Assembly (NCBI RefSeq): GCF_002858675.1
Contig: NZ_PJZF01000025.1
Span: 1-64,000, forward strand
Direction of reading: 5' to 3'
Length of the DNA: 64,000 nucleotides
Source of the DNA: Chimaeribacter californicus
GTDB lineage: Bacteria; Pseudomonadota; Gammaproteobacteria; Enterobacterales; Enterobacteriaceae
In this document: positions 7,940 to 16,700 of the stretch, one piece after another
How the letters are laid out: every line of letters begins with the position of its first letter
How positions within the stretch are numbered: the first letter of the stretch is position 1
The notes under the pieces: generated by a model
Told to the model about the DNA's origin: nothing
Seen by the model: the letters and a program-made list of their open reading frames with translations, nothing else
Database searches by the model: none
Program-made: the position numbers and the translations under genes

Positions 7940-9565
7940 TTAACCGGGTGCCACCAGATGCCGCACCGGCGGCGGCCCTGCATCCAGATGGAACGCCTGC
8001 ACCCGGCTCTGGATGAGGCGGTCGTTTACCGTGTGGCGCTCATGCTGGCGTAAATGCTCAATCCACGAGCCGACCACAAAGGTCTCCACAAAAATCCCCG
8101 GCTGCTGGATGTCCTCATACACTGACCAGCTCAGCGCGCCGCCGCGCCGCCGTACCCGGCGCATCTCCTGAATGGCTGCCACGAATGGCCGCACGTTGGC
8201 CGGGTCGATGTGGTACTCAATGCTGACCATCACCGGCCCGCGCTCATGCGCAATATCCAGGCTGACCGCTGCGCCTGCCTGCGCGCTGCTCTCCAGATTG
8301 AGATCGGGGTCTTTGTCCAGCTTCCAGCGCAGCACGGTGGCACTGGCCAGCACCATGCCGAGCGTGGCCGCACAGAGCGCGACCGGGATGCTGGTCTGGG
8401 AGGCGAGTTGCCCCCAGAGCGCGCTGCCCAGCGTCATTGAGCCGAAAAACACCGTGAGGTAGACCGCCAGCGCCCGCGCCTTGACCCAGCGGGCCGCGCT
8501 GCGTTGCGCGCCGACGTTGAGCGTGGAGAGCACCGCAATCCAGGCGAAGCCGGTGAACAGCTCCGCGCCTGCCAGCAGCCAGAACTGCCGCACAAACGCC
8601 AGCGCCAGCATGGTCAGCGCAAACAGCAGACTGGCCAGCACCATCAGCCGATCGGGGTTCAGGGCTTTGCGCAGCCGCGGCAACAGCATCGCGCCGCTGA
8701 TGGCCCCAAGGCCGATAAACGCCAGCAGAATGCCGTACTCCCCCGGCCCCAGCCCCAGCTCCCGCTGTGCCACCAGTGGCAGCAACGCCCAGCCGGCGCT
8801 GCCGAACAGGAAAAAGGCCACGGTGCGCACCAGCACATTGCGCAGCACCGGCGCGGCATGCACATAGCGCACCCCGGCGCGCACCGCGGAGAAGAAATGC
8901 TCCGGCGGCAACCGCTGGACGGCCGGTGCGGTTTTCCAGCGGTAGAGCACCAGCCCGACGCCCAGCACCGACAGCGCATTGAGCATAAACACCACCCACG
9001 GCCCGGCAAACGACAGCACCAGCCCACCCAGCGCCGGGCCGATGGCGCGGCTGATGTTGATGCCCAGCGAGTTAAGGGCGATAGCCGGGGCCAGCTCCGC
9101 TTTGCTCACCAGATCCGGCACAATCGCCTGGAACGGCGGCGAGCTCATGGCCGCGCCGGTGCTCAGCAGGAAGGTGGCGACCAGCAGCACCAGCGGCGTC
9201 ACCAGCCCCAGCGCGGCCAGCACACTCAACCCGGCGGCGGCGGTAAACACCCAGACCTGCGAAAAGATCAGGTATTTGCGGCGATCGACGATGTCCGCCA
9301 TCACGCCGGAGGGCAACGCGAACAGGAACATCGGCAAACTGCTGGCGGCCTGCACCAGCGCCACCGAGAGCGGATCGGCGCTGAGCGTCAGCATCGTCCA
9401 GCTGGTGCCGACATCGCTCATCCATGAGCCGATGTTGGAGACCACCGTGGCGATCCACAGCATACGGAACAGCGGCTGGCGCAACGGGTGCCACGGCGAC
9501 ACACTGGCCGCCGGGGCCTCGTGCACGGCAGCACCGTCGCTGCTTACGTCATTGACCTGCGTCAT
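7940..9565 (-). CDS. MFS_3-family exporter with C-terminal soluble domain
   Basis: This 541-residue protein has about twelve membrane segments. It then has a C-terminal part of roughly 100 residues (VMVSIEYHIDPANVRPFVAAIQEMRRVRRRGGALSW onward) that looks like a ferredoxin-like monooxygenase (ABM) fold. The combination is characteristic of the MFS_3 or enterobactin-exporter-like transporters. The MSDVGTSWTMLTL and DIVDRRKYL segments are typical of the first membrane helices and loop. The ATGA at 9562-9565 overlaps the DoxX stop, so translation is coupled. It probably exports a product or toxin handled by the flanking hydrolases. Confidence 0.8.
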   Translation of the reverse strand: MTQVNDVSSDGAAVHEAPAASVSPWHPLRQPLFRMLWIATVVSNIGSWMSDVGTSWTMLTLSADPLSVALVQAASSLPMFLFALPSGVMADIVDRRKYLIFSQVWVFTAAAGLSVLAALGLVTPLVLLVATFLLSTGAAMSSPPFQAIVPDLVSKAELAPAIALNSLGINISRAIGPALGGLVLSFAGPWVVFMLNALSVLGVGLVLYRWKTAPAVQRLPPEHFFSAVRAGVRYVHAAPVLRNVLVRTVAFFLFGSAGWALLPLVAQRELGLGPGEYGILLAFIGLGAISGAMLLPRLRKALNPDRLMVLASLLFALTMLALAFVRQFWLLAGAELFTGFAWIAVLSTLNVGAQRSAARWVKARALAVYLTVFFGSMTLGSALWGQLASQTSIPVALCAATLGMVLASATVLRWKLDKDPDLNLESSAQAGAAVSLDIAHERGPVMVSIEYHIDPANVRPFVAAIQEMRRVRRRGGALSWSVYEDIQQPGIFVETFVVGSWIEHLRQHERHTVNDRLIQSRVQAFHLDAGPPPVRHLVAPG

Positions 9566-9984
9566 CGCAGCCCTCCCGGGTTACGCGCACCAGGGCGCCA
9601 GCGCCCCGGCCCGCAGATCGCCAGCGTGATAAAGATAATCAGCAGCAACCAGCCAAACTGCCCCTCCGCGATGCTCCAGTCAGGGTGTACCGCCAGCATC
9701 GCCACCAGCAGCACCGCGATGATCGGCAGGCAGGCCAGCCGGGTGAAGAGGCCCAGCGCAATCAGCACCGGGCAGACCACCTCGGCCAGAATCGCGGGCA
9801 GCAGGTTCATGTAAGGGCCGAGGCCGAACGGGTCCTCGATGTGCGCCAGCTCGGTGCTGAAGTGCAGTACCTTCGGCAGGCCATGCACATAAAACAGCAT
9901 GAAACTGCCGGCGAGCCGCAGGAACAGCAGCCCGGCGTCGAGCCGGGGCGCGGCCGCGTGTGAGATGTGGGATAAGGTCGCCAT
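9562..9984 (-). CDS. DoxX family membrane protein
   Basis: This 140-residue, four-helix membrane protein has the DoxX pattern: DAGLLFLRLAGSFMLFYVHGLPKVLHF at the N-terminus, then PAILAEVVCPVLIALGLFTRLACLPI. DoxX proteins appear in thiosulfate:quinone oxidoreductase in archaea, and in bacteria in redox-homeostasis or unknown membrane roles. It starts two bases past the amidohydrolase stop and overlaps the MFS gene by four bases. No good ribosome-binding site is seen, so it is probably translated by coupling. Confidence 0.8.
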   Translation of the reverse strand: MATLSHISHAAAPRLDAGLLFLRLAGSFMLFYVHGLPKVLHFSTELAHIEDPFGLGPYMNLLPAILAEVVCPVLIALGLFTRLACLPIIAVLLVAMLAVHPDWSIAEGQFGWLLLIIFITLAICGPGRWRPGARNPGGLR

Positions 9985-9986
9985 GA

Positions 9987-11864
9987 TTAAAACGCGAAGC
10001 AGCTGCAGCCGAGCGCGCCCCAGAAGGCGGTGTCATCAGACACCGGCACCCCGGACTTGCGCGCCACGTCATGCTGGTGGGTATGCACGCCGCACGGGCC
10101 GCTGCACTGGTGTGCCGCCGGCATCATCCCCACCCGGCTCTGTGCCTGCGGCGGGGCGCTGCGGTAGTGGCCCGGCACGTTCACCACCGGCGACCACTCA
10201 GGCAGCACCGGGATCGGCGGCGGTGCCAGCGGGCTGAAACTGCCGGCCGCGTAGACGATTTCGCCGTCCACCACCGTCAGCAGTGACTCAATGCCCTTGA
10301 TCTCCTCTTCCGGCACGCGGAAGTAGTCTTTGCTCAGGATCACCAGGTCCGCCAGTTGGCCTGCGGCGATCTGCCCTTTTTTGCCCTGCTCGCTGGAGAA
10401 CCAGGCGCTGCCCTGGGTCCAGAGCATCAGCGCGGTGTCGCGGTCGAGGCGCGCGTTGACGTCATACATCTGCATCCCGCCCACGGTGCGGCCGGAGACC
10501 AGCCAATAGAGCGCCGTCCACGGGTTATAGCTCGCCACGCGGGTAGCGTCGGTGCCCAGCCCCACCGGCAGCCCGGCCGCCAGCATTTTCGCCACCGGCG
10601 GCGTCTGTCTGGTGGCCTCGCTGCCGTAGCGCTCGGCAAAATATTCCCCCTGGAACGCCATGCGGTGCTGCACCGCGATGCCGCCGCCCAGCGCTTTCAC
10701 CCGCTCAATGTTGGCCTGGGTGATGGTTTCTGCGTGGTCAAAGAACCAGTGCAGGCCGTCAAACGGAATCTCGCGGTTCACTTTTTCGAACACGTCGAGC
10801 ATCCGGCTGATCGACTCGTTATAGGTGGCGTGCAGGCGGAACGGCCAGCGGTGCTCAACCAGGTGGTGCACCACGCGCTCCAGCTCCGCTTCCATGCCGG
10901 GGGCGAGATCCGGGCGCGGCTCGAGGAAATCCTCGAAGTCGGCGGCGGAGAACACCAGCATTTCACCCGCCCCGTTATGGCGGTAGAAATCACTGCCCTG
11001 CCCCGGCGACAGCATGTCCGTCCACTTTTCGAAGTCTTCCACTTCGTGGCCCGGGCGCTGGGTAAACAGGTTATAGGCGATGCGGATGGTGAGCTGCTTT
11101 TTCTCATGCAGTTCGGCGATCACCGCGTAATCTTCCGGGTAGTTCTGGAAGCCGCCGCCCGCGTCGATGGCGCTGGTCAGGCCAAGGCGGTTCAGTTCGC
11201 GCATAAACTGGCGGGTGGAGTTCACCTGCTGTTCCAGCGGCAGGGTCGGGCCTTTGGCCAGCGTGGCGTAGAGGATCATGGCGTTCGGCCGGGCGATCAG
11301 CATCCCGGTCGGGTTGCCGTTGCTGTCGCGCTGGATTTCACCGCCCGGCGGGTTCGGGGTGTCGCGGGTGTAACCCACCACCTTCAGCGCGGCGCGGTTC
11401 AGCAGCGCCCGGTCGTAGAGGTGCAGCACGAAGACCGGCGTGTCCGGCGCGGCGGCGTTGATCTCATCGAGCGTCGGCATCCGGCGTTCAGCAAACTGAA
11501 ACTCCGTCCAGCCGCCCACCACCCGCACCCACTGCGGGGAGGGCGTGCGATCCGCCTGGTCTTTCAGCATCCGCAGCGCATCCGCCAGTGACGGCACCCC
11601 CTCCCAGCGCAGCTCGAGGTTGTAGTTCAGGCCGCCGCGGATCAGGTGCAGGTGGGAGTCATTCAGGCCGGGGATGGCGGTGTGCCCCTTGAGATCCACC
11701 ACCTTCGTGCCTTCGTCCTGGTACTGCATCACCTCAGCCGCGCTACCGACCGCCAGGAATTTGCCGTCACGGATGGCCACGGCCTCCGCCAGCGGTTGTG
11801 CCCGGTCAACGGTGTGAATTGCGCCGTTAAGTAAAATCAGCTCTGCTTTGTCAGGTGAAACCAT
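9987..11864 (-). CDS. YtcJ-type amidohydrolase
   Basis: This 625-residue enzyme belongs to the amidohydrolase superfamily (amidohydrolase_3, YtcJ group). The N-terminal beta-sandwich leads into GLNDSHLHLIRGG, holding the HxH metal site. The later motifs are DAGGGFQNYPEDY, HWFFDHAETI and GLGTDATRVASYNPW (the C-terminal Asp). The tail contains a cysteine- and histidine-bearing stretch (HQCSGPCGVHTHQHDV), which is unusual and could bind metal. GGAGG precedes ATG 11864. It is the first gene of the minus-strand operon, divergent from the isochorismatase-family hydrolase. The substrate is unknown; relatives act on N-acyl or formamide compounds. Confidence 0.85.
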   Translation of the reverse strand: MVSPDKAELILLNGAIHTVDRAQPLAEAVAIRDGKFLAVGSAAEVMQYQDEGTKVVDLKGHTAIPGLNDSHLHLIRGGLNYNLELRWEGVPSLADALRMLKDQADRTPSPQWVRVVGGWTEFQFAERRMPTLDEINAAAPDTPVFVLHLYDRALLNRAALKVVGYTRDTPNPPGGEIQRDSNGNPTGMLIARPNAMILYATLAKGPTLPLEQQVNSTRQFMRELNRLGLTSAIDAGGGFQNYPEDYAVIAELHEKKQLTIRIAYNLFTQRPGHEVEDFEKWTDMLSPGQGSDFYRHNGAGEMLVFSAADFEDFLEPRPDLAPGMEAELERVVHHLVEHRWPFRLHATYNESISRMLDVFEKVNREIPFDGLHWFFDHAETITQANIERVKALGGGIAVQHRMAFQGEYFAERYGSEATRQTPPVAKMLAAGLPVGLGTDATRVASYNPWTALYWLVSGRTVGGMQMYDVNARLDRDTALMLWTQGSAWFSSEQGKKGQIAAGQLADLVILSKDYFRVPEEEIKGIESLLTVVDGEIVYAAGSFSPLAPPPIPVLPEWSPVVNVPGHYRSAPPQAQSRVGMMPAAHQCSGPCGVHTHQHDVARKSGVPVSDDTAFWGALGCSCFAF

Positions 11865-12085
11865 AACGCCTCCAAAAGGGGGGAGCCGCAGGGTGCGGCA
11901 CGGGGTTGGCCGGATTATGGTCAGCGGTGCAGAACAGCGTCTAGTTATACGTAGGGATAGGTATACCTAGAGATAATAGTGCCGCCGGCACGCCCGCCCT
12001 ACCATGCACCCCGAGAGCCATAACCGCTGCCGCACCCTTTTGCCGGCCGCCTTTTCCTTGTGACACAACCTCAATGGGTACCGTT
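11865..12085. promoter_or_regulatory. Divergent control region with TAGGTATACCTA palindrome
   Basis: The 221 bp between the amidohydrolase and isochorismatase-family starts hold an AT-rich island at 11941-11980 in otherwise GC-rich DNA. A perfect 12-bp palindrome TAGGTATACCTA lies at 11958-11969, with a TACGTA palindrome 5 bp to its left (11948-11953). The placement fits a regulator site serving both operons, plausibly for a response regulator. No match to a named consensus is claimed. Confidence 0.5.
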
Positions 12086-12772
12086 ATGACCAACGCGAAA
12101 CTTGAAGTACTGACGCCGACCAACTCCCAGATGATTTTCATCGACCAGCAACCGCAAATGGCGTTTGGGGTGCAATCCATCGACCGCCAGGTGCTGAAAA
12201 ACAATACGGTGGCGCTGGCGAAAGCGGCCAAAGTCTTTGATATTCCGACCATCATCACCACCGTGGAAACCGAGAGTTTCTCCGGCCATACCTACCCTGA
12301 GCTGCTGGACGTGTTCCCGACCCACGACATCCTGGAGCGCACCTCCATGAACTCCTGGGATGACCAGAAAGTGCGTGACGCGCTGGCCGCCACCGGCCGG
12401 AAAAAAGTGGTGGTCTCCGGGCTGTGGACGGAAGTGTGCAACAACAGCTTTTCGCTGTGCGCGATGCTGGAAGGCGGCTATGAGATCTACATGGTGGCGG
12501 ACGCCTCCGGCGGCACCTCCAAAGAGGCGCATGACTTCTCCATGCAGCGCATGATCCAGGCCGGGGTGGTGCCGGTGACCTGGCAGCAGGTGATGCTGGA
12601 ATGGCAGCGTGACTGGGCGCACAAAGAGACCTACGACGCGGTGATGAACATCGTCCGGGAGCATTCCGGTGCGTACGGCATGGGCGTGGATTACGCCTAC
12701 ACCATGGTGCACAAATCCGAGGCGCGCCTGCCGGGCAATCACCGCACGTTGCCGCCGGTACCGGCCCGCTAA
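12086..12772 (+). CDS. Isochorismatase-family hydrolase (YcaC-like)
   Basis: This 228-residue cysteine hydrolase has the family triad: Asp in IFIDQQPQM, Lys in the RKKVVVSG strand region, and Cys in GLWTEVCNNSF. The ITTVETESFSG segment and the final DYAYTMVHKS extension are typical of YcaC-like members that sit beside XapX genes. Activity in this family is amidase or hydrolase on unknown small substrates. An in-frame ATG at 12074 is possible, but 12086 gives the usual MTNAK start. It heads the plus-strand operon; the XapX gene starts 59 bp after its stop. Confidence 0.85.
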   Translation: MTNAKLEVLTPTNSQMIFIDQQPQMAFGVQSIDRQVLKNNTVALAKAAKVFDIPTIITTVETESFSGHTYPELLDVFPTHDILERTSMNSWDDQKVRDALAATGRKKVVVSGLWTEVCNNSFSLCAMLEGGYEIYMVADASGGTSKEAHDFSMQRMIQAGVVPVTWQQVMLEWQRDWAHKETYDAVMNIVREHSGAYGMGVDYAYTMVHKSEARLPGNHRTLPPVPAR

Positions 12773-12831
12773 GCCGCCTGTGCCGATCGGCGCCCTGCCC
12801 GGTCGGCCCCTTACCACGGCAGGAGACGCCC

Positions 12832-13065
12832 ATGAGCGCCTGGTTGCTTTCCCTTGGTGCCGGTATCCTTATCGGTTTGCTTTATGCGCTGCTGAAGGTG
12901 CGGTCACCGGCCCCGCCGGCGATTGCGCTGACCGGCCTGCTCGGCATGTTGCTGGGCGGCGCGCTGGTCAGTGAGGTGGCCGGGCGGGTGAGCGCCGCGC
13001 CGGTGCCGCACCACGCCGCAGCCCCTGTGGCACCCGCCCCCTCCCTGTCACGCCCGGAGGCATAA
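12832..13065 (+). CDS. XapX domain small membrane protein 1
   Basis: This 77-residue protein has two hydrophobic segments (LLSLGAGILIGLLYALLKV and IALTGLLGMLLGGALV) separated by RSPAPPA, the XapX (DUF1427) pattern. A Pro/Ala-rich, His-containing tail follows. The function of XapX proteins is unknown; the name refers to a xanthine-phosphorylase neighbour. GGAGA precedes the start. Its TAA overlaps the next ATG (TAATG), so the two XapX proteins are translationally coupled and may form a heteromer. Confidence 0.8.
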   Translation: MSAWLLSLGAGILIGLLYALLKVRSPAPPAIALTGLLGMLLGGALVSEVAGRVSAAPVPHHAAAPVAPAPSLSRPEA

Positions 13066-13328
13066 TGCTGAAAGCCTATCTTATTTCACTGCTGACCGGC
13101 ATGTTGGCGGGCGGCGTTTACGTGGCGATCGCCGTGCCGTCGCCCGCGCCGCCGGTGGTTGCCCTGCTGGGGCTGTTCGGGATGCTGGTAGGCGAGCAGA
13201 TCATCCCCGCACTCCGGCGGCTGATTAACCGGCAACCGCTGACCATGGCCTGGTTCCGGCATGAGTGCGTGCCTAAAATCAGCGGCACCCCGCCGCCGGA
13301 GCGCGCCCCTGAGCCGCCGCCGCGTTAG
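13065..13328 (+). CDS. XapX domain small membrane protein 2
   Basis: This 87-residue paralogue of the preceding gene has LLTGMLAGGVYVAIAVPSPAPPVVALLGLFGMLVGEQI, matching the same two-helix hairpin. Its cytoplasmic tail differs: basic, then proline-rich (PPPERAPEPPPR). Having two XapX genes in tandem suggests paired subunits rather than a duplication in decay, since both keep the core motif. The function is unknown. It is followed 11 bp later by the response regulator gene. Confidence 0.8.
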   Translation: MLKAYLISLLTGMLAGGVYVAIAVPSPAPPVVALLGLFGMLVGEQIIPALRRLINRQPLTMAWFRHECVPKISGTPPPERAPEPPPR

Positions 13329-13339
13329 AGGACACCGGG

Positions 13340-13717
13340 ATGATGCCGCCATGCATTGCCATTATTGATGATGAACGCTCCGTCCGCAGCGGGCTGAGCA
13401 ATCTGCTCCAGTCGGAGGGCTACAGGGTGGCGGCGTTTGCGTCAGCGGAAGACTTTCTGCACGATTCCGGCACCCCTGCCATCATCCTGGCGATTATTGA
13501 TGTGAAACTCGCGGGCATGAGCGGGTTTGACCTGTTTGACCATCTGGCGCGTTACCCCGCCCCGCCACCGGTGATTTTTATCTCCGGCCACGGTGATGAA
13601 CAGATGGAACGGGCGGCCCTGGATCTTGGGGCCGTTGCTTTTTTACGTAAACCTATCAATATTGATACACTTTTAGAACATATCCAGCGCGTGCCTGACC
13701 GGCCTGACCAACAATAA
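13340..13717 (+). CDS. Receiver-only response regulator
   Basis: This 125-residue protein is a single CheY-like receiver domain of the FixJ subgroup. The acidic pair is Asp10-Asp11, the phospho-acceptor is Asp54 (IIDVKLAGMSG), and the conserved Lys is Lys104 (FLRKPI). It has no output domain. It is encoded 61 bp upstream of the giant sensor kinase, so it is probably the kinase's phosphate acceptor or a shuttle. A separate FixJ/LuxR regulator lacking its own kinase lies at 30533-31153 and could be the final DNA-binding partner. GAGGAC precedes the start. Confidence 0.85.
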   Translation: MMPPCIAIIDDERSVRSGLSNLLQSEGYRVAAFASAEDFLHDSGTPAIILAIIDVKLAGMSGFDLFDHLARYPAPPPVIFISGHGDEQMERAALDLGAVAFLRKPINIDTLLEHIQRVPDRPDQQ

Positions 13718-13778
13718 GCCGGGCCGCGCGGCTGAGGGCGTGCCGCCGCCCGGCGCGCACTCCGGGAGGAGCACCACG

Positions 13779-16700
13779 ATGAGCAATAACGCGCCCCAGG
13801 CCGACTGGCCTGCCGGGGATAACCAGGCAGATGAACCGGCCTTTACCCTGGATGAGCGCGTGGTGTTTATGCCGCTGGCGCAGGATGGCTGCCTCGCCTG
13901 GTCATGGTGCCGGCACCCGGTTACCGGCCGCGAATGCATTCTGGCCACTGCCGCTGGTGAAGAAGCGGAGCCACAGGCGACGCTGCTGCTGAAAAATGAG
14001 TTCGCGCTGCGCGGCCACCTCGCCGCGGACTGGGCGGTGATCCCGGTCGCCACGGCGCTCTACCATGGCCGTTACGCGCTGCTCTACCGCCCCTTCCCCT
14101 TTGATACCCTGACGCGCGTCACCGGCACGCCTGCCGGCGACATGGTGACGTTTCTGGATCTGGCGTTGCAACTCTGCGCCCCGTTGTTACAGATGCACCG
14201 GCATGGCCTTGTCCATGGCGACATCAAGCCCGGTAATCTGTTTGTCAATAATGACGGCAGTTGCCGCCTGGGCGGTTTCGGGCTGGCGTCCGGCGCACCC
14301 GGCACCGGCGCGCAGACCACGGTTGCCGCCGCAGGCGGGACGCTGGCCTATATGTCACCGGAACATGCCGCCCGCACCCGGCGCGCGGTGGACCACCGCA
14401 GCGATCTCTACAGCCTCGGCATCGTGCTGTATGAACTGCTGACCGGCAGCCTGCCGTTTGATCTCACCGACGCCGGGCAGGCGGAGTGGATTCACCACCA
14501 TATCGCCTCAGAGCCGCGGCTGCCGCATCAGCTGCGCCCCGGCACGCCGGACATCCTCTCGGCGATGATTCTGCGGCTGCTGGCCAAATCACCGGAAAAC
14601 CGTTACCAGACCACGGAAGGGCTGATGGCCGATCTGCGCCGCTGCCGGGCGACCGTCTCCCCCTCGGGCAGCCTCACGCCGTTTACCCTGGGGTTGCAGG
14701 ATCGCGCCGCCGCCCTGGCGCTCTCTGACACCCTGTTCACCGGGCACCCCCAGAGCCGTGCGCTGCTCGCCGCCTTCAGCGAGGTGAGCCGCAGCGGCAC
14801 GCAGGCGCTGGTGGTGGTGAGCGGGCCGTCCGGGATCGGGAAATCTTCGCTTATCGCCTCGGCGCTGCGTGCGCTGCAACACCACCCGGCGCTGCTGGCG
14901 GTCAGCAACGTTGACCAATACCACCCGGCGTTACCCTACGCGGTGCTGACTTCCGCTTTCCAGTCACTGGCGCTGCATATCCTGGGGCTGCCGGTCGCGG
15001 AGATCGCCCGCTGGAAAGCGCGGCTCAGCCAGACGCTCGGCAGTTATGCCGGGCTGGCGATAAACCTGGTGCCGGAGCTGGGCCTGCTGCTGGACAAACC
15101 CGCCTGGATCCCGCCGGATACGCTGTCGATTGATGCCCGGGCGCGCTTCAACCACATGGTGCTCTGCCTGATCAAGGCGTTTGCCACGCCGTGCTGCCCG
15201 CTGGTGCTGCTGATCGATGACATTCACTGGGTGGATGCGGCCAGCCTGCAACTGCTGGAATATGTGATGGGCAACAGCACCGCGCTGCCGCTGCTGATGG
15301 TGGTGGCGCACCGCGATGACACCCACGCCCAGCACGGGGCTTCCCTGGCCGGGCTGTGTGCCGCCGGCATCGCCCCGCTGGCCGCGCTGGTGCATGAGAA
15401 AACCGGCGGCAACCCGCTGTTCGTGCAGCAATTTGTCAAACGCATTGTGGATGACGGGCTGGTGACCCACCAGCAGCCCCATAAAAAGTGGCATTACGAT
15501 CTTCCGGCCATCCGCGCGCGCCATTACACCGAAAATGTCGCCGGGCTGGTGCTGCAACAACTGGTGCAGATGCCGCCCGCCACGCGGACGCTGCTCGGCA
15601 GCCTGGCCTGTCTGGGCGGCACCGGGAACCTGGCGGTGCTTACCCGTGTGGCCGGCACAGACATCGCGGAAACGCGCCGGGTACTGCACCCGGCGGTGGC
15701 GGCGCAGCTGATCACGTTGTCCGCCAATGAGTATGCCTTTACCCATAACCGGGTGCAGGAAGCGGCCATCGCCCTGCTCGACCCGGCCGAAAAGCGCCGC
15801 CTGCACCTGGCTACTGCCAGCCTGCTGGCGGAGATGTCGCGGCAGGCCACCGGCAACGACACGCTGTTCCGGGCGGTGCACCATGTGGCTTCCGCCATGG
15901 ATGCAAGTGAGCCGCTGCCGCAGCGCCGGATGTTCCGCGAGCTGAGCCTGCTGGCGGCGCAGCGTGCCAAACGCACCGGCGATTCGCTCTCCGCACTGGG
16001 TTATCTGCGTACGGCCCGCGCCCTGGCTGACCATAGCGTGCCGGACGACCCCCTTACCTTCACGCTGGATCTGGAGGAGGCGGAGTGTGAATTTCTGCTC
16101 GGCAACCTCGCCACCGCAGCAAGGCTCTGTGCCCAACTGGCGGGCCGGCCCGGCGGGCTGGCGGAGAAGGCAGTGGCCGCCTGCCTGCTGGCGGAGATCC
16201 ATATGAGGCAATCCCACCGGCAACAGGCGCTGGAAACGGCGCTCGCCTGGCTTTCGGTGTTCGGCATCGCGCTCAGCCGTTACCCGGACGCCGCAGAGTG
16301 TGATGCGGCCTACGAGGCGATGCGTGCGCGGGTGGGCAGCGATCCGGCGGCCGCCTTCCATGCCCTGCCGCGCATGGACAACCGCGACACCGAAGCGGTG
16401 ATGAACCTGCTGGCCAGCGCCGGGATTTTCGCCGGCTTCTGCTGCCCGCGCCTGCATTTCCTGATCCTCTGCCGGATGCTGCACCTGACGCTCGACCACG
16501 GCATGACCGGGGCCGGGGCCACGGCACTTGCCTGGTTCGGGGTGCTTATCGGCCACCGCTATGAGGATTACCGGGACGGTTTCCGCTACGGCCTGCTGGC
16601 GCGGGAACTGGTGGGCCGACACCATTACCTCAACGCCGAGGCCAAAATCCTGCTGCCGCTCGACCAGCTCAGCGTCTGGACGCAGCCCCTGGCCTTTACC

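Noticed and set aside
10356-11591. Plus-strand open frame antisense to the amidohydrolase
   Set aside because: The translation is Arg/His/Val-rich with no family motif; the minus-strand amidohydrolase is clearly the real gene.
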